Below, piece by piece: positions 1 through 6,661 of a stretch of DNA of 6,831 bases (position 1 is the stretch's first letter; each line of letters begins with the position of its first letter). The translations under genes and the position numbers were made by a program. This stretch comes from Myxococcota bacterium (lineage in GTDB: Bacteria; Myxococcota_A; Polyangia; HGW-17). The stretch spans positions 1-6,831 of the forward strand of contig JAHJLU010000346.1 of the NCBI GenBank assembly GCA_018821745.1. Direction: 5' to 3'. The notes under the pieces are model-generated. The model saw only the letters and a list, made by a program, of their open reading frames with translations, ran no database searches and had not been told where the DNA came from.

Positions 1-1
1 C

Positions 2-1102
2 GCGTTTCATGGGGGCAGACAGAGGAAAATCCCTGTGCCACCAGCCAGAGAGACTAGTGGCGTTCCCCTCACCAAAGGGTTGTGTGTCACCTTTGAAAAG
101 CAGACCACTCCTGTGAAAATCCGGGAGAGTTCCGTGGTGGCGCTCTTCGGGGGCCAGACCCCCAGGGGGGGAAGCACCCAGAGCCGCGTGATCCCCACGA
201 CCTATTTCAGGGAGCCCTTTCGGTACAACCTGGGCGCCTACAGGGAGTGCTATCGCCTCGCGCTGAAGCGGAACCCCGGCCTGGGAGGGCGGTTCACCTT
301 CTCTGGGAGGGGCGACCGATCCGGTGGGTTTGTTTTTGCCCTGGAGAAATCATCAGTTACTGAACCTTCACTGCAAAAATGCCTGATGGAGGCGCTATCC
401 CGGGTCAAGGTGCTTCCTCTGCCCCTCTCATCGCGCCTGCAGATGAATCTCGACAGTGTCTCGGTACGGATCACCCTGCTGCTCAGGTCCTCCCGGTTGA
501 GGTATCAAAAACCCATCACCGGAAAGTCATCGGCCAGCCGGATCGAGAGCGCGGCTCAGGTCTCCCTCGCCGCGGGGGACGGGCTCCTGGCGGCTTCCTA
601 TTACAGCGCGCTCCTCAAGCAGCTCCCGGATCACGCCCGCCGGTGTTTATGGCAGGTGGGGCTGTCCAAGGCTCTGCTCAGCGCCCTTCCCTGGAGGGGG
701 AAAGCCTTTCTCGCGGCAGTATCGGCGATGACAAAGAACCAGAAAATCCCGAAAACCATCGATGAAAAAATTTGTTTTGCCACTAAACGAGAATTTCTCA
801 TACAGCACACTCCAGATCTCACGCCGCTCAAGGTGGGTATGCCCATGGGGCTTATGGCCAATATCCGGTGGAACCTCATGATGCTCAACTATGCGCTCAA
901 CGACAAGGAGCGCCGGGAGCTTCTCATGGGGATAGCTGAGATGTACTGCGCCAACCTGAACTTCTCCAAGGTGGAGAAGGTGCTGGCAAAGGCACGCACG
1001 CTCACCAAAGCCCCCGCGCAGTTGAAAAGAATCAGGGACATGCTCGCAGCCTGCAGGAGCCCATGGCCAATCTCCTCTTCCATGGGGAAGAGCACAAAAT
1101 AA
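2..1102 (+). CDS. AgmX/PglI-type (TonB-C-like) domain protein with helical C-terminal region, probably 5'-partial
   Basis: The frame is open from base 2 to a TAA at 1100-1102 (366 visible residues). A GTG at 35 preceded by AGAGG (21-25, 9-nt spacing) could be a start, but nothing after it resembles a signal peptide or membrane anchor, so I think the gene begins left of the window. Counting from that GTG, residues about 64-150 resemble the AgmX/PglI C-terminal domain of myxobacterial motility and envelope proteins, a TonB-C-like fold: AYRECYRLALKRNPGLGGRF, then a polar strand-turn region, then SLQKCLMEALSRVKVLPLP. The Cys pair (C72 and C116) is typical of that family. After the domain come about 200 residues of mostly helical, TPR-like sequence (for example SLAAGDGLLAASYYSALLKQ and a Lys/Arg-rich helical end). 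The domain assignment is by eye from family pattern. The role is inferred only loosely, as a periplasmic or envelope scaffold. A reverse frame across 647-1228 is judged non-coding. Confidence 0.72.
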   Translation, partial: AFHGGRQRKIPVPPARETSGVPLTKGLCVTFEKQTTPVKIRESSVVALFGGQTPRGGSTQSRVIPTTYFREPFRYNLGAYRECYRLALKRNPGLGGRFTFSGRGDRSGGFVFALEKSSVTEPSLQKCLMEALSRVKVLPLPLSSRLQMNLDSVSVRITLLLRSSRLRYQKPITGKSSASRIESAAQVSLAAGDGLLAASYYSALLKQLPDHARRCLWQVGLSKALLSALPWRGKAFLAAVSAMTKNQKIPKTIDEKICFATKREFLIQHTPDLTPLKVGMPMGLMANIRWNLMMLNYALNDKERRELLMGIAEMYCANLNFSKVEKVLAKARTLTKAPAQLKRIRDMLAACRSPWPISSSMGKSTK

Positions 1103-1179
1103 TCTTTCGCGTGGATGCAGTCCGGCGCTTCTTCCCATGTTCTTCCCACCGACAGATTTGAAAAAAAATCCGATCTCCT

Positions 1180-1207
1180 TTGACAAAATCAGGGGCCGTT
1201 CTATCCT
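1180..1207 (+). promoter_or_regulatory. Candidate sigma70-type promoter of the DUF4241 gene
   Basis: A perfect -35 hexamer TTGACA (1180-1185) is followed after 16 bp by TATCCT (1202-1207), which matches the TATAAT consensus at four of six positions. An A-run (1161-1168) lies just upstream and could act as an UP-like element. Transcription would begin near 1214 and leave a leader of about 74 nt before the ATG at 1288. This fits a separate transcription unit for the DUF4241 gene, 185 bp after the preceding stop codon. It is a consensus match only; the -10 box is imperfect. Confidence 0.5.
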
Positions 1208-1287
1208 TCCGGGATGGGGCAGTGACACGATCTGTGCGCCTTTTTATTTGCCAAAGCCAGACCACACTCCCTCGACTGGAGGAGATG

Positions 1288-1998
1288 ATGTCCACAAAAA
1301 AACATGGCGGGTCAAAACCTCTTGAAAAGCGTTCCGACAAGGATTTCAACATTATCCTCGACTCCTCAGAAGTGGGGGGGATCCCCGTGGAGGTGGTCGG
1401 CATCGGTGAGCTCGTGGTGACCTCAGGTGAAATTGTGGTCTGCGACCCTCTGGCGATTCCGGACATGCCGCCACTTCAGCCTGCGATTCCACCCGGGAAG
1501 TACCCCGTCACCCTCCATGTAGCCAAAACCCGATACTCCGGAAATCGCAACGCACTCGCCAGGCTCGTGATCAGCGACAAGCGCGCGGTGAAATGGGTGA
1601 TGGCGCTGGGCGACGGGGAGGAGGCTGCCGAGCTGGAGGAAGACGAATATTTCGGTTTCCCGGTCGACGCAGGAGTCGGTGGGTTTTTCGACCGCGAGGC
1701 TGGCGTTGAATACCTCGAATTTATTGAAAAGTTTATGGAAAAACGCCCGGCCGGGAACATCTACGACGACCTCTTCTACGATGAGTTCAGGAAAAATGCC
1801 ATGGACCCGGAAGATCCAGTCGACTCGGGCGCCTGGGTAAACTATACGCTTCCATCGGGCGTGCGGAACATCACCATGTTCCACTCAGGGTACGGCGACG
1901 GCTTTTACCCCGCCTACTGGGGTATGACTGCTGACGATGAGATAGTCTCCCTGGTGATCGATTTCCAGGTCCTCCTGAATCCCGACGAGGACGACTGA
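1288..1998 (+). CDS. DUF4241 family protein
   Basis: A complete 236-residue protein recognised as DUF4241 by several family blocks in the usual order: GELVVTSGEIVVCDPL (residues 40-55), PPGKYPVTLHVA (68-79), a basic RLVISDKRAVKWVMALG stretch (92-108), FGFPVDAGVGGFFD (122-135), and the C-terminal block FHSGYGDGFYPAYWGMTADD (198-217) followed by a hydrophobic strand ending VIDF. The length matches the family. I see no signal peptide or membrane segment, so it is probably cytoplasmic. The molecular function of DUF4241 is not established, and the invariant Asp, Gly and Trp residues do not by themselves identify an activity. The start at 1288 was chosen because GGAGG at 1278-1282 sits 5 nt upstream; an adjacent in-frame ATG at 1285 is possible but too close to the RBS. 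The N-terminal 20 residues are polar and Lys-rich. The acidic tail NPDEDD is followed directly by a GC-rich inverted repeat, and the next gene converges on it. Confidence 0.87.
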   Translation: MSTKKHGGSKPLEKRSDKDFNIILDSSEVGGIPVEVVGIGELVVTSGEIVVCDPLAIPDMPPLQPAIPPGKYPVTLHVAKTRYSGNRNALARLVISDKRAVKWVMALGDGEEAAELEEDEYFGFPVDAGVGGFFDREAGVEYLEFIEKFMEKRPAGNIYDDLFYDEFRKNAMDPEDPVDSGAWVNYTLPSGVRNITMFHSGYGDGFYPAYWGMTADDEIVSLVIDFQVLLNPDEDD

Positions 1999-2002
1999 TC
2001 AG

Positions 2003-2025
2003 GCCCCGAGGCGAATAACCGGGGC
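2003..2025. terminator. GC-rich stem-loop between convergent genes, possible terminator
   Basis: A perfect 6-bp stem, GCCCCG (2003-2008) pairing with CGGGGC (2020-2025), with an 11-nt loop, starts 5 nt after the stop codon of the DUF4241 gene and lies about 57 bp beyond the stop of the convergent lipoprotein gene. The position suits a terminator acting in either direction. No U-tract follows on either strand, so it is not a canonical intrinsic terminator and may only stabilise the 3' end. Confidence 0.35.
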
Positions 2026-2081
2026 AGGGATAATCTGAAAGAATATTCCCTTCTGAATGGAGCGGCTGGACACGTGCCCCT

Positions 2082-4403
2082 CTATGGATTAGGAAGGAGC
2101 GCCAGGACCATGTTGGAAGAGGCACTTGGTGCCGACCACGGGGAAATCTCGCCATTAGTATAGCCCGTGACGAAGAGGCGGCCGTCCGGATGGACAGCGC
2201 AGCCCTCGGCCCCGTCGTTCTGGGAGCTGCCGATGCCGATTACCCTGACAGGGCCTGTGGCAGGGTTTACCTTGACCACCGTCATATCTGCCCCCATACT
2301 TGAGTACATTCCCCAGTTGTTCTGGCTGTATGCCGCGATGTATATGTGGGTCCCGTCAAAGCAGGAGCTGCTGGAGTATTCCATATCGGTGGTTCCAAAG
2401 ACAATGGTCTGGAGGACCGTCCCGTCGCCGGTGAGGGTGGAGACAAAATTGTCTCCGTTGCCGATGGCAGTTTGGGTTCCAATGTCCCCACTGTTGTCAC
2501 CGTGGATTGCCAGGACGTTTCCTGGAAGTAGATATATCCCGAGTACATAACTATAATTCGAAGTGGGGTAGAGCACCGTCCAGATGGGGTCACCGTTGGC
2601 TGGATCAAGTTTCATGACCATGGCGTTCTCGGTTCCCATTCCTCCGCTCTCACCCTGAAACCCGTCTCCGGCTGATCCGCCCACGTAGATAAAATCCGAC
2701 GCATCGGTAGTGATGGCATAGCAGAAGTCGCGACCCGCGCTACTGAATTGCCGGGACCAGATGATTCCCCCTGTGCTGGAGTACTTTCGCACGATGCAGT
2801 CTTTGTCTCCCAAAGTAGATGAGAACAGAATCCCCTCGGTATATCCAGCCACCAGCACATTTCCCGCTGAATCAGTGGTCACCGCAGAAAAGCTTGTTTC
2901 GTGCAGGCCGGACACACCGATTTGATTGCTCCAGGCGGTGTTGCCGCCGCTGGTTAGCTTGTAAATAAAAGCATCGACTGAGCCTGCCTTGCTGCTGAAG
3001 AGGGATCCGTCCGTTCTCCCCACACCGTAGACCTCACCGGAATCTGTTACATGCATCCCACCCACATATTCATTGGTGGTCGTTCCGATGACTTTATACC
3101 ACTGCCGATTGCCCTGGGAATCAAACCGTTCAACAACGATATCTTCCCAGCCCGGGGAGAGGCCCTCGAAGAAGCCATTCATGTTCCATTGAATAGTGAA
3201 GCTGCCATCGGCCGCGGCGCTGACAGTTTTGCCCATTCCTTGCCCCATGGGGTCCCGGACCAGGGTGTTCCGGCACTCGGAGTTATCGGAATTGCACTCG
3301 TCGTCGCAGCCGATTGTGCCGTAGAGGAAACCGGCACTGTAGCAGGTCAGAGGGGTGGCGGCGGAGTCGCAGGTTTCCCCGTGGGATTGTTCGACCAGAC
3401 CGTCGCCGCAGTAGCCCCCGCAGGTAGAAATGTCCCACTGGCAGTCCAGGCCACAGGAGACCGTGGTGGAATCCCCGTAGAGCCCCATGTCATCACAAGT
3501 GGTGGTGCCTCCATCACACACCTCCTGGGGCACATCCAGTATGCCGTCGCCGCAGTAGCCGGCAGCCTCACAACCAGTGAGATCATAGTGGCAGAACTCT
3601 GTGCAGGCGATACTTCCCCCATAATATCCGAGGTCAGTGCAGGAATCGGGGATCTCTGTGCCGTCGCACTCCTCGAAGGGGGCGTCAACAAACCCGTCGC
3701 CGCAGGTCTCGGTTTCGCACTGGCTTGTGTCGAAGGTGCAGCCGTCACACGCCAGGACGCCTCCGTAGAATCCTTGGCTTTCGCAGGTTTCACCCGCCAG
3801 GTCGCCTTCCTCACAGTCTTCGAAAGCGCCCTGGATAATTGTGTCACCACACCGGCCCACACTCTCACAGTCGGACAGATCCAGGAGACAGGAACCATCG
3901 CAGGTGAGGGTCCCGCCATGGAAGCCCAGAGAAGTGCAACTCGCTCCGTCCAGGTTGTCCTCATCACACTCCTCGCCGCCCTCTATGACGCTGTTGCCGC
4001 AACTTCCTCCGCCAATACACTGGGTGACATCAAAGCGACAAAAGGCATCGCAGGAGAGGGTTCCCCCGGAGAATCCAAGGGACGTGCAGTTCTGGCCGTC
4101 GAGGTTTGTGCCCTCGCAGTCCTCGTCTCCCGGTTCCTGGCCCTGGATGATACCATCACCGCACATGCCAAAGCCTTGACAGTCGTTGATATCAAAGGTG
4201 CACTCATCGGAGCAGGTGAGATTCCCTCCGTAATAACCTAGGCTGGCGCAGCTCTCTGCAGCGAGATCATCGGTGTCACAGTCCTCCCCGATGTCGATGA
4301 CCCCGTCTCCGCAGTTGTCGGCGTTTTTCGAGTTGGTAGTGCAGGAGAAGAGCAGTGCTGCAAGCGTGATGTTAAAGAACAATTTCATGGGGGTAAGTTT
4401 CAT
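2082..4403 (-). CDS. Predicted lipoprotein with seven Cys-rich (DUF4215-like) repeats and SBBP-type beta-propeller
   Basis: A 773-residue protein. Residues 1-21 look like a lipoprotein signal peptide: Lys residues near the N terminus, a hydrophobic core and a lipobox-like LFSC with Cys21 as the lipidation site, followed by Thr. Phe at the -2 position is unusual but tolerable. Residues 30-380 hold seven repeats starting CGDG/CGN/CGDT, each with six cysteines and a central LGYYGG-like turn, related to the Myxococcus Cys-rich repeat. Residues about 394-773 form about seven units of roughly 56 residues with the SBBP beta-propeller pattern (TTDSAGNVLVAGYTEG, then hydrophobic strand, then GGIIWSRQF). 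The likely location is the outer membrane or cell surface, with disulfide-stabilised repeats as a stalk and the propeller as a binding head; that role is inference. The start at 4403 is supported by AGGAG nine nt upstream; an upstream ATG at 4448 would bury the signal peptide. The gene diverges from the zinc-ribbon gene and converges on the DUF4241 gene. Confidence 0.93.
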   Translation of the reverse strand: MKLTPMKLFFNITLAALLFSCTTNSKNADNCGDGVIDIGEDCDTDDLAAESCASLGYYGGNLTCSDECTFDINDCQGFGMCGDGIIQGQEPGDEDCEGTNLDGQNCTSLGFSGGTLSCDAFCRFDVTQCIGGGSCGNSVIEGGEECDEDNLDGASCTSLGFHGGTLTCDGSCLLDLSDCESVGRCGDTIIQGAFEDCEEGDLAGETCESQGFYGGVLACDGCTFDTSQCETETCGDGFVDAPFEECDGTEIPDSCTDLGYYGGSIACTEFCHYDLTGCEAAGYCGDGILDVPQEVCDGGTTTCDDMGLYGDSTTVSCGLDCQWDISTCGGYCGDGLVEQSHGETCDSAATPLTCYSAGFLYGTIGCDDECNSDNSECRNTLVRDPMGQGMGKTVSAAADGSFTIQWNMNGFFEGLSPGWEDIVVERFDSQGNRQWYKVIGTTTNEYVGGMHVTDSGEVYGVGRTDGSLFSSKAGSVDAFIYKLTSGGNTAWSNQIGVSGLHETSFSAVTTDSAGNVLVAGYTEGILFSSTLGDKDCIVRKYSSTGGIIWSRQFSSAGRDFCYAITTDASDFIYVGGSAGDGFQGESGGMGTENAMVMKLDPANGDPIWTVLYPTSNYSYVLGIYLLPGNVLAIHGDNSGDIGTQTAIGNGDNFVSTLTGDGTVLQTIVFGTTDMEYSSSSCFDGTHIYIAAYSQNNWGMYSSMGADMTVVKVNPATGPVRVIGIGSSQNDGAEGCAVHPDGRLFVTGYTNGEISPWSAPSASSNMVLALLPNP
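2085..3263 (-). other. SBBP-type beta-propeller region of the lipoprotein
   Basis: Residues 381-773 of the lipoprotein contain about seven units, beginning near residues 394, 447, 503, 560, 617, 676 and 732. Each has a D-x-x-G-x-hydrophobic-x-V-x-G strand pair (DSGEVYGVGRTDG, DSAGNVLVAGYTEG, DASDFIYVGGSAGDG, HPDGRLFVTGYTNG), then a strand ending in K/R-hydrophobic, then a G-N-hydrophobic-x-W turn (GNTAWSNQIG, GGIIWSRQF, GDPIWTVLY). The last unit is short and ends MVLALLPNP, which may close the ring against the first. Units 5 and 6 have lost the Trp. Seven units would suit a seven-bladed propeller, but blade boundaries are by eye. Confidence 0.75.
3264..4316 (-). repeat. Seven tandem six-cysteine protein repeats inside the lipoprotein gene
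   Basis: Reading the minus strand, the units are 4170-4316, 4008-4169, 3858-4007, 3708-3857, 3561-3707, 3414-3560 and 3264-3413, or 49, 54, 50, 50, 49, 49 and 50 residues. Numbers of residues from one cysteine to the next are very regular: 11-10-12-4-7, 15-10-12-4-7, 11-10-12-4-7, 12-10-12-3-7, 12-9-12-4-7, 12-7-14-4-7 and 13-9-12-4-7. The last step is invariant, which fits a conserved disulfide pattern. Units 1-3 and 5 resemble each other most; units 6 and 7 are the most diverged. The DNA has clearly diverged between units, so these look like old duplications. Confidence 0.9.
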
Positions 4404-4835
4404 GACGGTGTACTCCTGAAGTTTGCATCTGAAGATACAGTGTATCATGACTTCCCAAAAAGTGGAGCATTAGGTGGAAGAAAAACCGCAGGCATCGAGC
4501 TTATGGGCTTTCAATTCCCTGTGGCGAATGTGAAGAATCAATTGTTTTGTTTTGTTTTTTACCACCATGGGATCCATGCCACCTGTGAGCACGGAGACCC
4601 TGGCTTTTTGCGCACCGTTATAGCTTTGTGAAACTTTTGAATGTGGTGACACCGTTGCAATTGGTAGAGCGGTTCCTCCCTTTCTCCCATCTGTCACATG
4701 GAAATGTGCGAGGGTTCACAGAATAGAAGCTCGGGCGGCGCGATTTTTCTTCGCCATTTTGTCCCCGGGGTGCTAGTTTCACTTCCACTGGCAGCAGTCA
4801 GCGGATCGCAAAATGAATATTTTACAGGAGGTCAT
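4404..4835. other. Divergent intergenic region, no convincing gene
   Basis: These 432 bp separate the divergently transcribed lipoprotein and zinc-ribbon genes and should carry both promoters. The region is visibly more AT-rich than the coding DNA. It holds a perfect palindrome (4434-4446), a tract of repeated TTTTG ending in six T (4542-4560), a short inverted repeat CACAT/ATGTG (4695-4708) and the RBS AGGAGG (4826-4831) of the zinc-ribbon gene. I found no -35/-10 pair close to consensus on either strand, and no short open frame here has both a good RBS and protein-like sequence. Confidence 0.6.
4434..4446. promoter_or_regulatory. Perfect 13-bp palindrome, candidate operator of the lipoprotein gene
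   Basis: GATACA-G-TGTATC is a perfect 6+1+6 inverted repeat centred 37 bp upstream of the lipoprotein start codon at 4403, between any upstream promoter and the RBS. The size and symmetry suit a dimeric DNA-binding regulator or a small 5'-UTR hairpin. No regulator is encoded next to it and there is only one copy here, so function is inferred from symmetry and position alone. Confidence 0.35.
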
Positions 4836-5756
4836 ATGTGCGTCTTTTACACGGCATGCAAAGTTCTTATTGAGAAGTGTTCCGAATGCGGACAAGCAAT
4901 TCCCCTTGATGCCATTGAACCACAAGTTTCATGCAATGGTTGTGGGCATGTTCATGCCCTGGCCCCCGGGCTGTGGCGAGCGGTCACCATGCGCTCCCAA
5001 AGCCCCACCTTCCTTGAAGCACCGCTGACCGCTGAGGGACTTGATGCACCTTCGGCGGCGCTCCGATATTCCTTCAACGGAATGCAGGTCAGCGCACGAT
5101 ACTGCAAAGTTCAGCCTCGGTGCGATGCGTGCAGTGCCCTTCTGGAGATGGATGACGAGACACACGCAGATGCACCCTTTACCATCTCCTGTCATTCCTG
5201 TGGAGTTGAAAGCAACTTTGTTCCTGCCCCCGATTGGCTGAGAGACATCACCCTCAACATCAGCCATATCAGAGGAGGTGAGCCAGATACCATTGGCGCG
5301 GCGCGTGTGCTTGCAGTGAACGGAGAAGAGGCAAGGCCTGTCAGTCTCTCCTGCCCCGGATGCGGGAGCAATCTCTCCATCAGTTCCGAAAACAAGCGCA
5401 TAACAGCCTGTGAGTATTGCCATAATGAGTTCTATCTGCCCGATGATGTCTGGCACCGTCTTCACCCGGTAAGGAAAGCAGGCGCGGTACTGATTCGCAA
5501 CCGCATCACCAAAGAGAGTTATCGCAGCTCGGCGGTGGGGTGGGTCATCGGTACCCTCTTTGTAGCGGCTTTTTTCTTCGGATGCATAGCCCTCGGGTGG
5601 GCTCTGGGATACGATGCATCAAAGCATGGTAAAATGAAGCATTTGTACATCTTTGGTGGTGGAGCGACCGTGCTGTTCGGTGCGCCTGGTATTTATGTGG
5701 TCACCAAAATGATCGCCAGAGCAGTGACCTTTTTCAAAAAATCCAGGAAAATCTGA
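4836..5756 (+). CDS. Membrane protein with three zinc ribbons and two C-terminal transmembrane segments
   Basis: A 306-residue protein not recognised as a named family. Three four-cysteine zinc-ribbon-like units are visible: C15/C18 with C33/C36, C96/C99 with C119/C122, and C173/C176 with C192/C195. Each is followed 11-12 residues later by Trp (W47, W134, W206) in a similar context (ALAPGLWRAV, FVPAPDWLRDI, YLPDDVWHRL), which suggests an internal triplication with linkers between. Residues about 233-259 and 270-292 are hydrophobic, giving a two-helix hairpin, and the protein ends in the basic tail FKKSRKI. There is no N-terminal signal peptide, so the ribbons are probably cytoplasmic, anchored by the C-terminal helices. 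The start at 4836 has an excellent AGGAGG 4 nt upstream (4826-4831); the frame is open back to 4698 but that extension is not protein-like. Zinc binding is inferred from the cysteine pattern. A role in binding protein or nucleic acid at the membrane is possible but unproven. Confidence 0.9.
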   Translation: MCVFYTACKVLIEKCSECGQAIPLDAIEPQVSCNGCGHVHALAPGLWRAVTMRSQSPTFLEAPLTAEGLDAPSAALRYSFNGMQVSARYCKVQPRCDACSALLEMDDETHADAPFTISCHSCGVESNFVPAPDWLRDITLNISHIRGGEPDTIGAARVLAVNGEEARPVSLSCPGCGSNLSISSENKRITACEYCHNEFYLPDDVWHRLHPVRKAGAVLIRNRITKESYRSSAVGWVIGTLFVAAFFFGCIALGWALGYDASKHGKMKHLYIFGGGATVLFGAPGIYVVTKMIARAVTFFKKSRKI

Positions 5757-5808
5757 TCTCCTCCTCGCCCTGCCTGTATTTAGAGTGGAATCAACGAGGG
5801 ACGGGATT

Positions 5809-6555
5809 TTAGAAGGGGAGGCCGTAGGCGAGCTCCAGGGTGATGAAGTTGGCGGAGAACCGTTCGGGACTCCACATGGTGTGGCGGTACCTGAGGGCGA
5901 TCCCCATGAGGCTGTCTCCGACGGAGAAACTGGCCCCCACGCCCAGGGACAAAAAGAACGCCCGGTCCGAACTCGTGTAGGGATCCCAGTCTTCCTGCAC
6001 CTCCGTGTCGATGGAACTGCTGCCCAGCACTCCGCCTACCCACAGACCAATGACGTCGGAGCGCCAAAAATAGTACCGGCACTCAAGCCCGGCGGAGAAT
6101 GAGGAGAGGGATAAATCAACGTCGTTTCCCCACTCATCTTTGTAGGTCTCATTCACCAGATCCATGGATCCGAACAGGCCTACCCCCCAAGCTGGCGTGG
6201 GGAAAAAAAGGAGCGAGACAGAGAAGGTCAAGGCGTACCCCTTGTCGCCGTCAAACTGGGGTTTGCCGAACCCCATGGCGCCTTCGAGGAATCCTGTGCG
6301 CCCGTCCATGAAGCGGTTTCCCAGACCCGGAGGCTGGGAAGAGCCTGGACTGGCTGCGCCGGGTTGCACGGAAGAGGGGTTCTCGGTGTCGGTTGTGGCC
6401 GTGGAGAGTCTGCGCGGGTAATTCTTCTCAACCCGCGGAGGCGCGTTGGTTTCGCTGTCATCGGGGGGGAGGGTGATGTCCTGGGGAGCAGCCAGCGAGA
6501 AGGCGGGCAGCAGCACCACAATAATCATTATGAGGACAGAGATGACTCTGGTCAT
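5809..6555 (-). CDS. Small outer-membrane beta-barrel protein
   Basis: A 248-residue protein. Residues 1-22 form a classical signal peptide (MTR, long hydrophobic core, cleavage expected after SLA at 22). Residues 23-85 are a Pro/Ser/Thr-rich linker. From about 105 to the end are seven or eight amphipathic strands with alternating hydrophobic residues and short polar turns, for example YALTFSVSLLFF, WGVGLFGSMDLV, SSFSAGLECRYYFW, FFLSLGVGASFS and MGIALRYRHTMW. The last strand ends FITLELAYGLPF, with the terminal Phe typical of proteins assembled by the BAM complex. Size and ending fit an eight-stranded OmpA/OmpW-like barrel, but I cannot name the family. The start at 6555 is set by the signal peptide; no strong RBS is visible and CACCGGTG (6560-6567) overlaps the expected RBS region. 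The frame continues upstream to 6780 but overlaps a better coding frame there, so the extension is rejected. Converges on the zinc-ribbon gene with a 52-bp gap. Confidence 0.87.
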   Translation of the reverse strand: MTRVISVLIMIIVVLLPAFSLAAPQDITLPPDDSETNAPPRVEKNYPRRLSTATTDTENPSSVQPGAASPGSSQPPGLGNRFMDGRTGFLEGAMGFGKPQFDGDKGYALTFSVSLLFFPTPAWGVGLFGSMDLVNETYKDEWGNDVDLSLSSFSAGLECRYYFWRSDVIGLWVGGVLGSSSIDTEVQEDWDPYTSSDRAFFLSLGVGASFSVGDSLMGIALRYRHTMWSPERFSANFITLELAYGLPF

Positions 6556-6629
6556 GTTGCACCGGTGACACCGCGGCGGATGTCCTGATAAATTCCCGCG
6601 CCGATGCACGGGGGGTATTGACGATGGAC

Positions 6630-6646
6630 CCTCCCTGGTCGGGAGG
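6630..6646. other. Short GC-rich inverted repeat between the two rightmost genes
   Basis: CCTCCC (6630-6635) and GGGAGG (6641-6646) form a perfect 6-bp stem with a 5-nt loop, 16 bp past the stop codon of the right-edge partial gene. In the direction of transcription (minus strand) no T-run follows, so it is at best a weak or Rho-assisted terminator or an mRNA 3'-end hairpin. Confidence 0.3.
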
Positions 6647-6661
6647 TGCCCAATAAAAGCA

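Noticed and set aside
647..1228. 193-codon minus-strand frame opposite the AgmX-type gene
   Set aside because: It has low-quality composition, no RBS or domain pattern, and overlaps the better-supported plus-strand gene and the promoter region.
3051..4241. 396-codon plus-strand open frame opposite the Cys-rich repeats
   Set aside because: It is exactly antisense to the tandem repeats, whose biased codons (TGC, GAC, GGC, GGG) leave few stops on the other strand. Its Ala/Val/Gly-rich translation has no domain pattern, while the minus strand carries conserved cysteine spacing.
4542..4560. T-rich tract as an intrinsic terminator
   Set aside because: No GC-rich hairpin precedes it, and no plus-strand gene ends upstream of it within range.
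4655..4720. tRNA-like text: TTGGTAGAGCGG (D-loop-like) with GGTTC further on
   Set aside because: The D-stem does not pair, there is no anticodon arm or acceptor stem, and the spacing to the T-loop-like text is too long.
4698..4835. N-terminal extension of the zinc-ribbon protein to an ATG at 4698
   Set aside because: The ATG at 4836 has an ideal AGGAGG RBS. The extension lacks one and does not form a convincing signal peptide.
5757..5808. CCTCG/CGAGG inverted repeat between convergent genes as a terminator
   Set aside because: It is only a 5-bp stem with a loop of more than 25 nt and no T-run, so it is likely due to chance.
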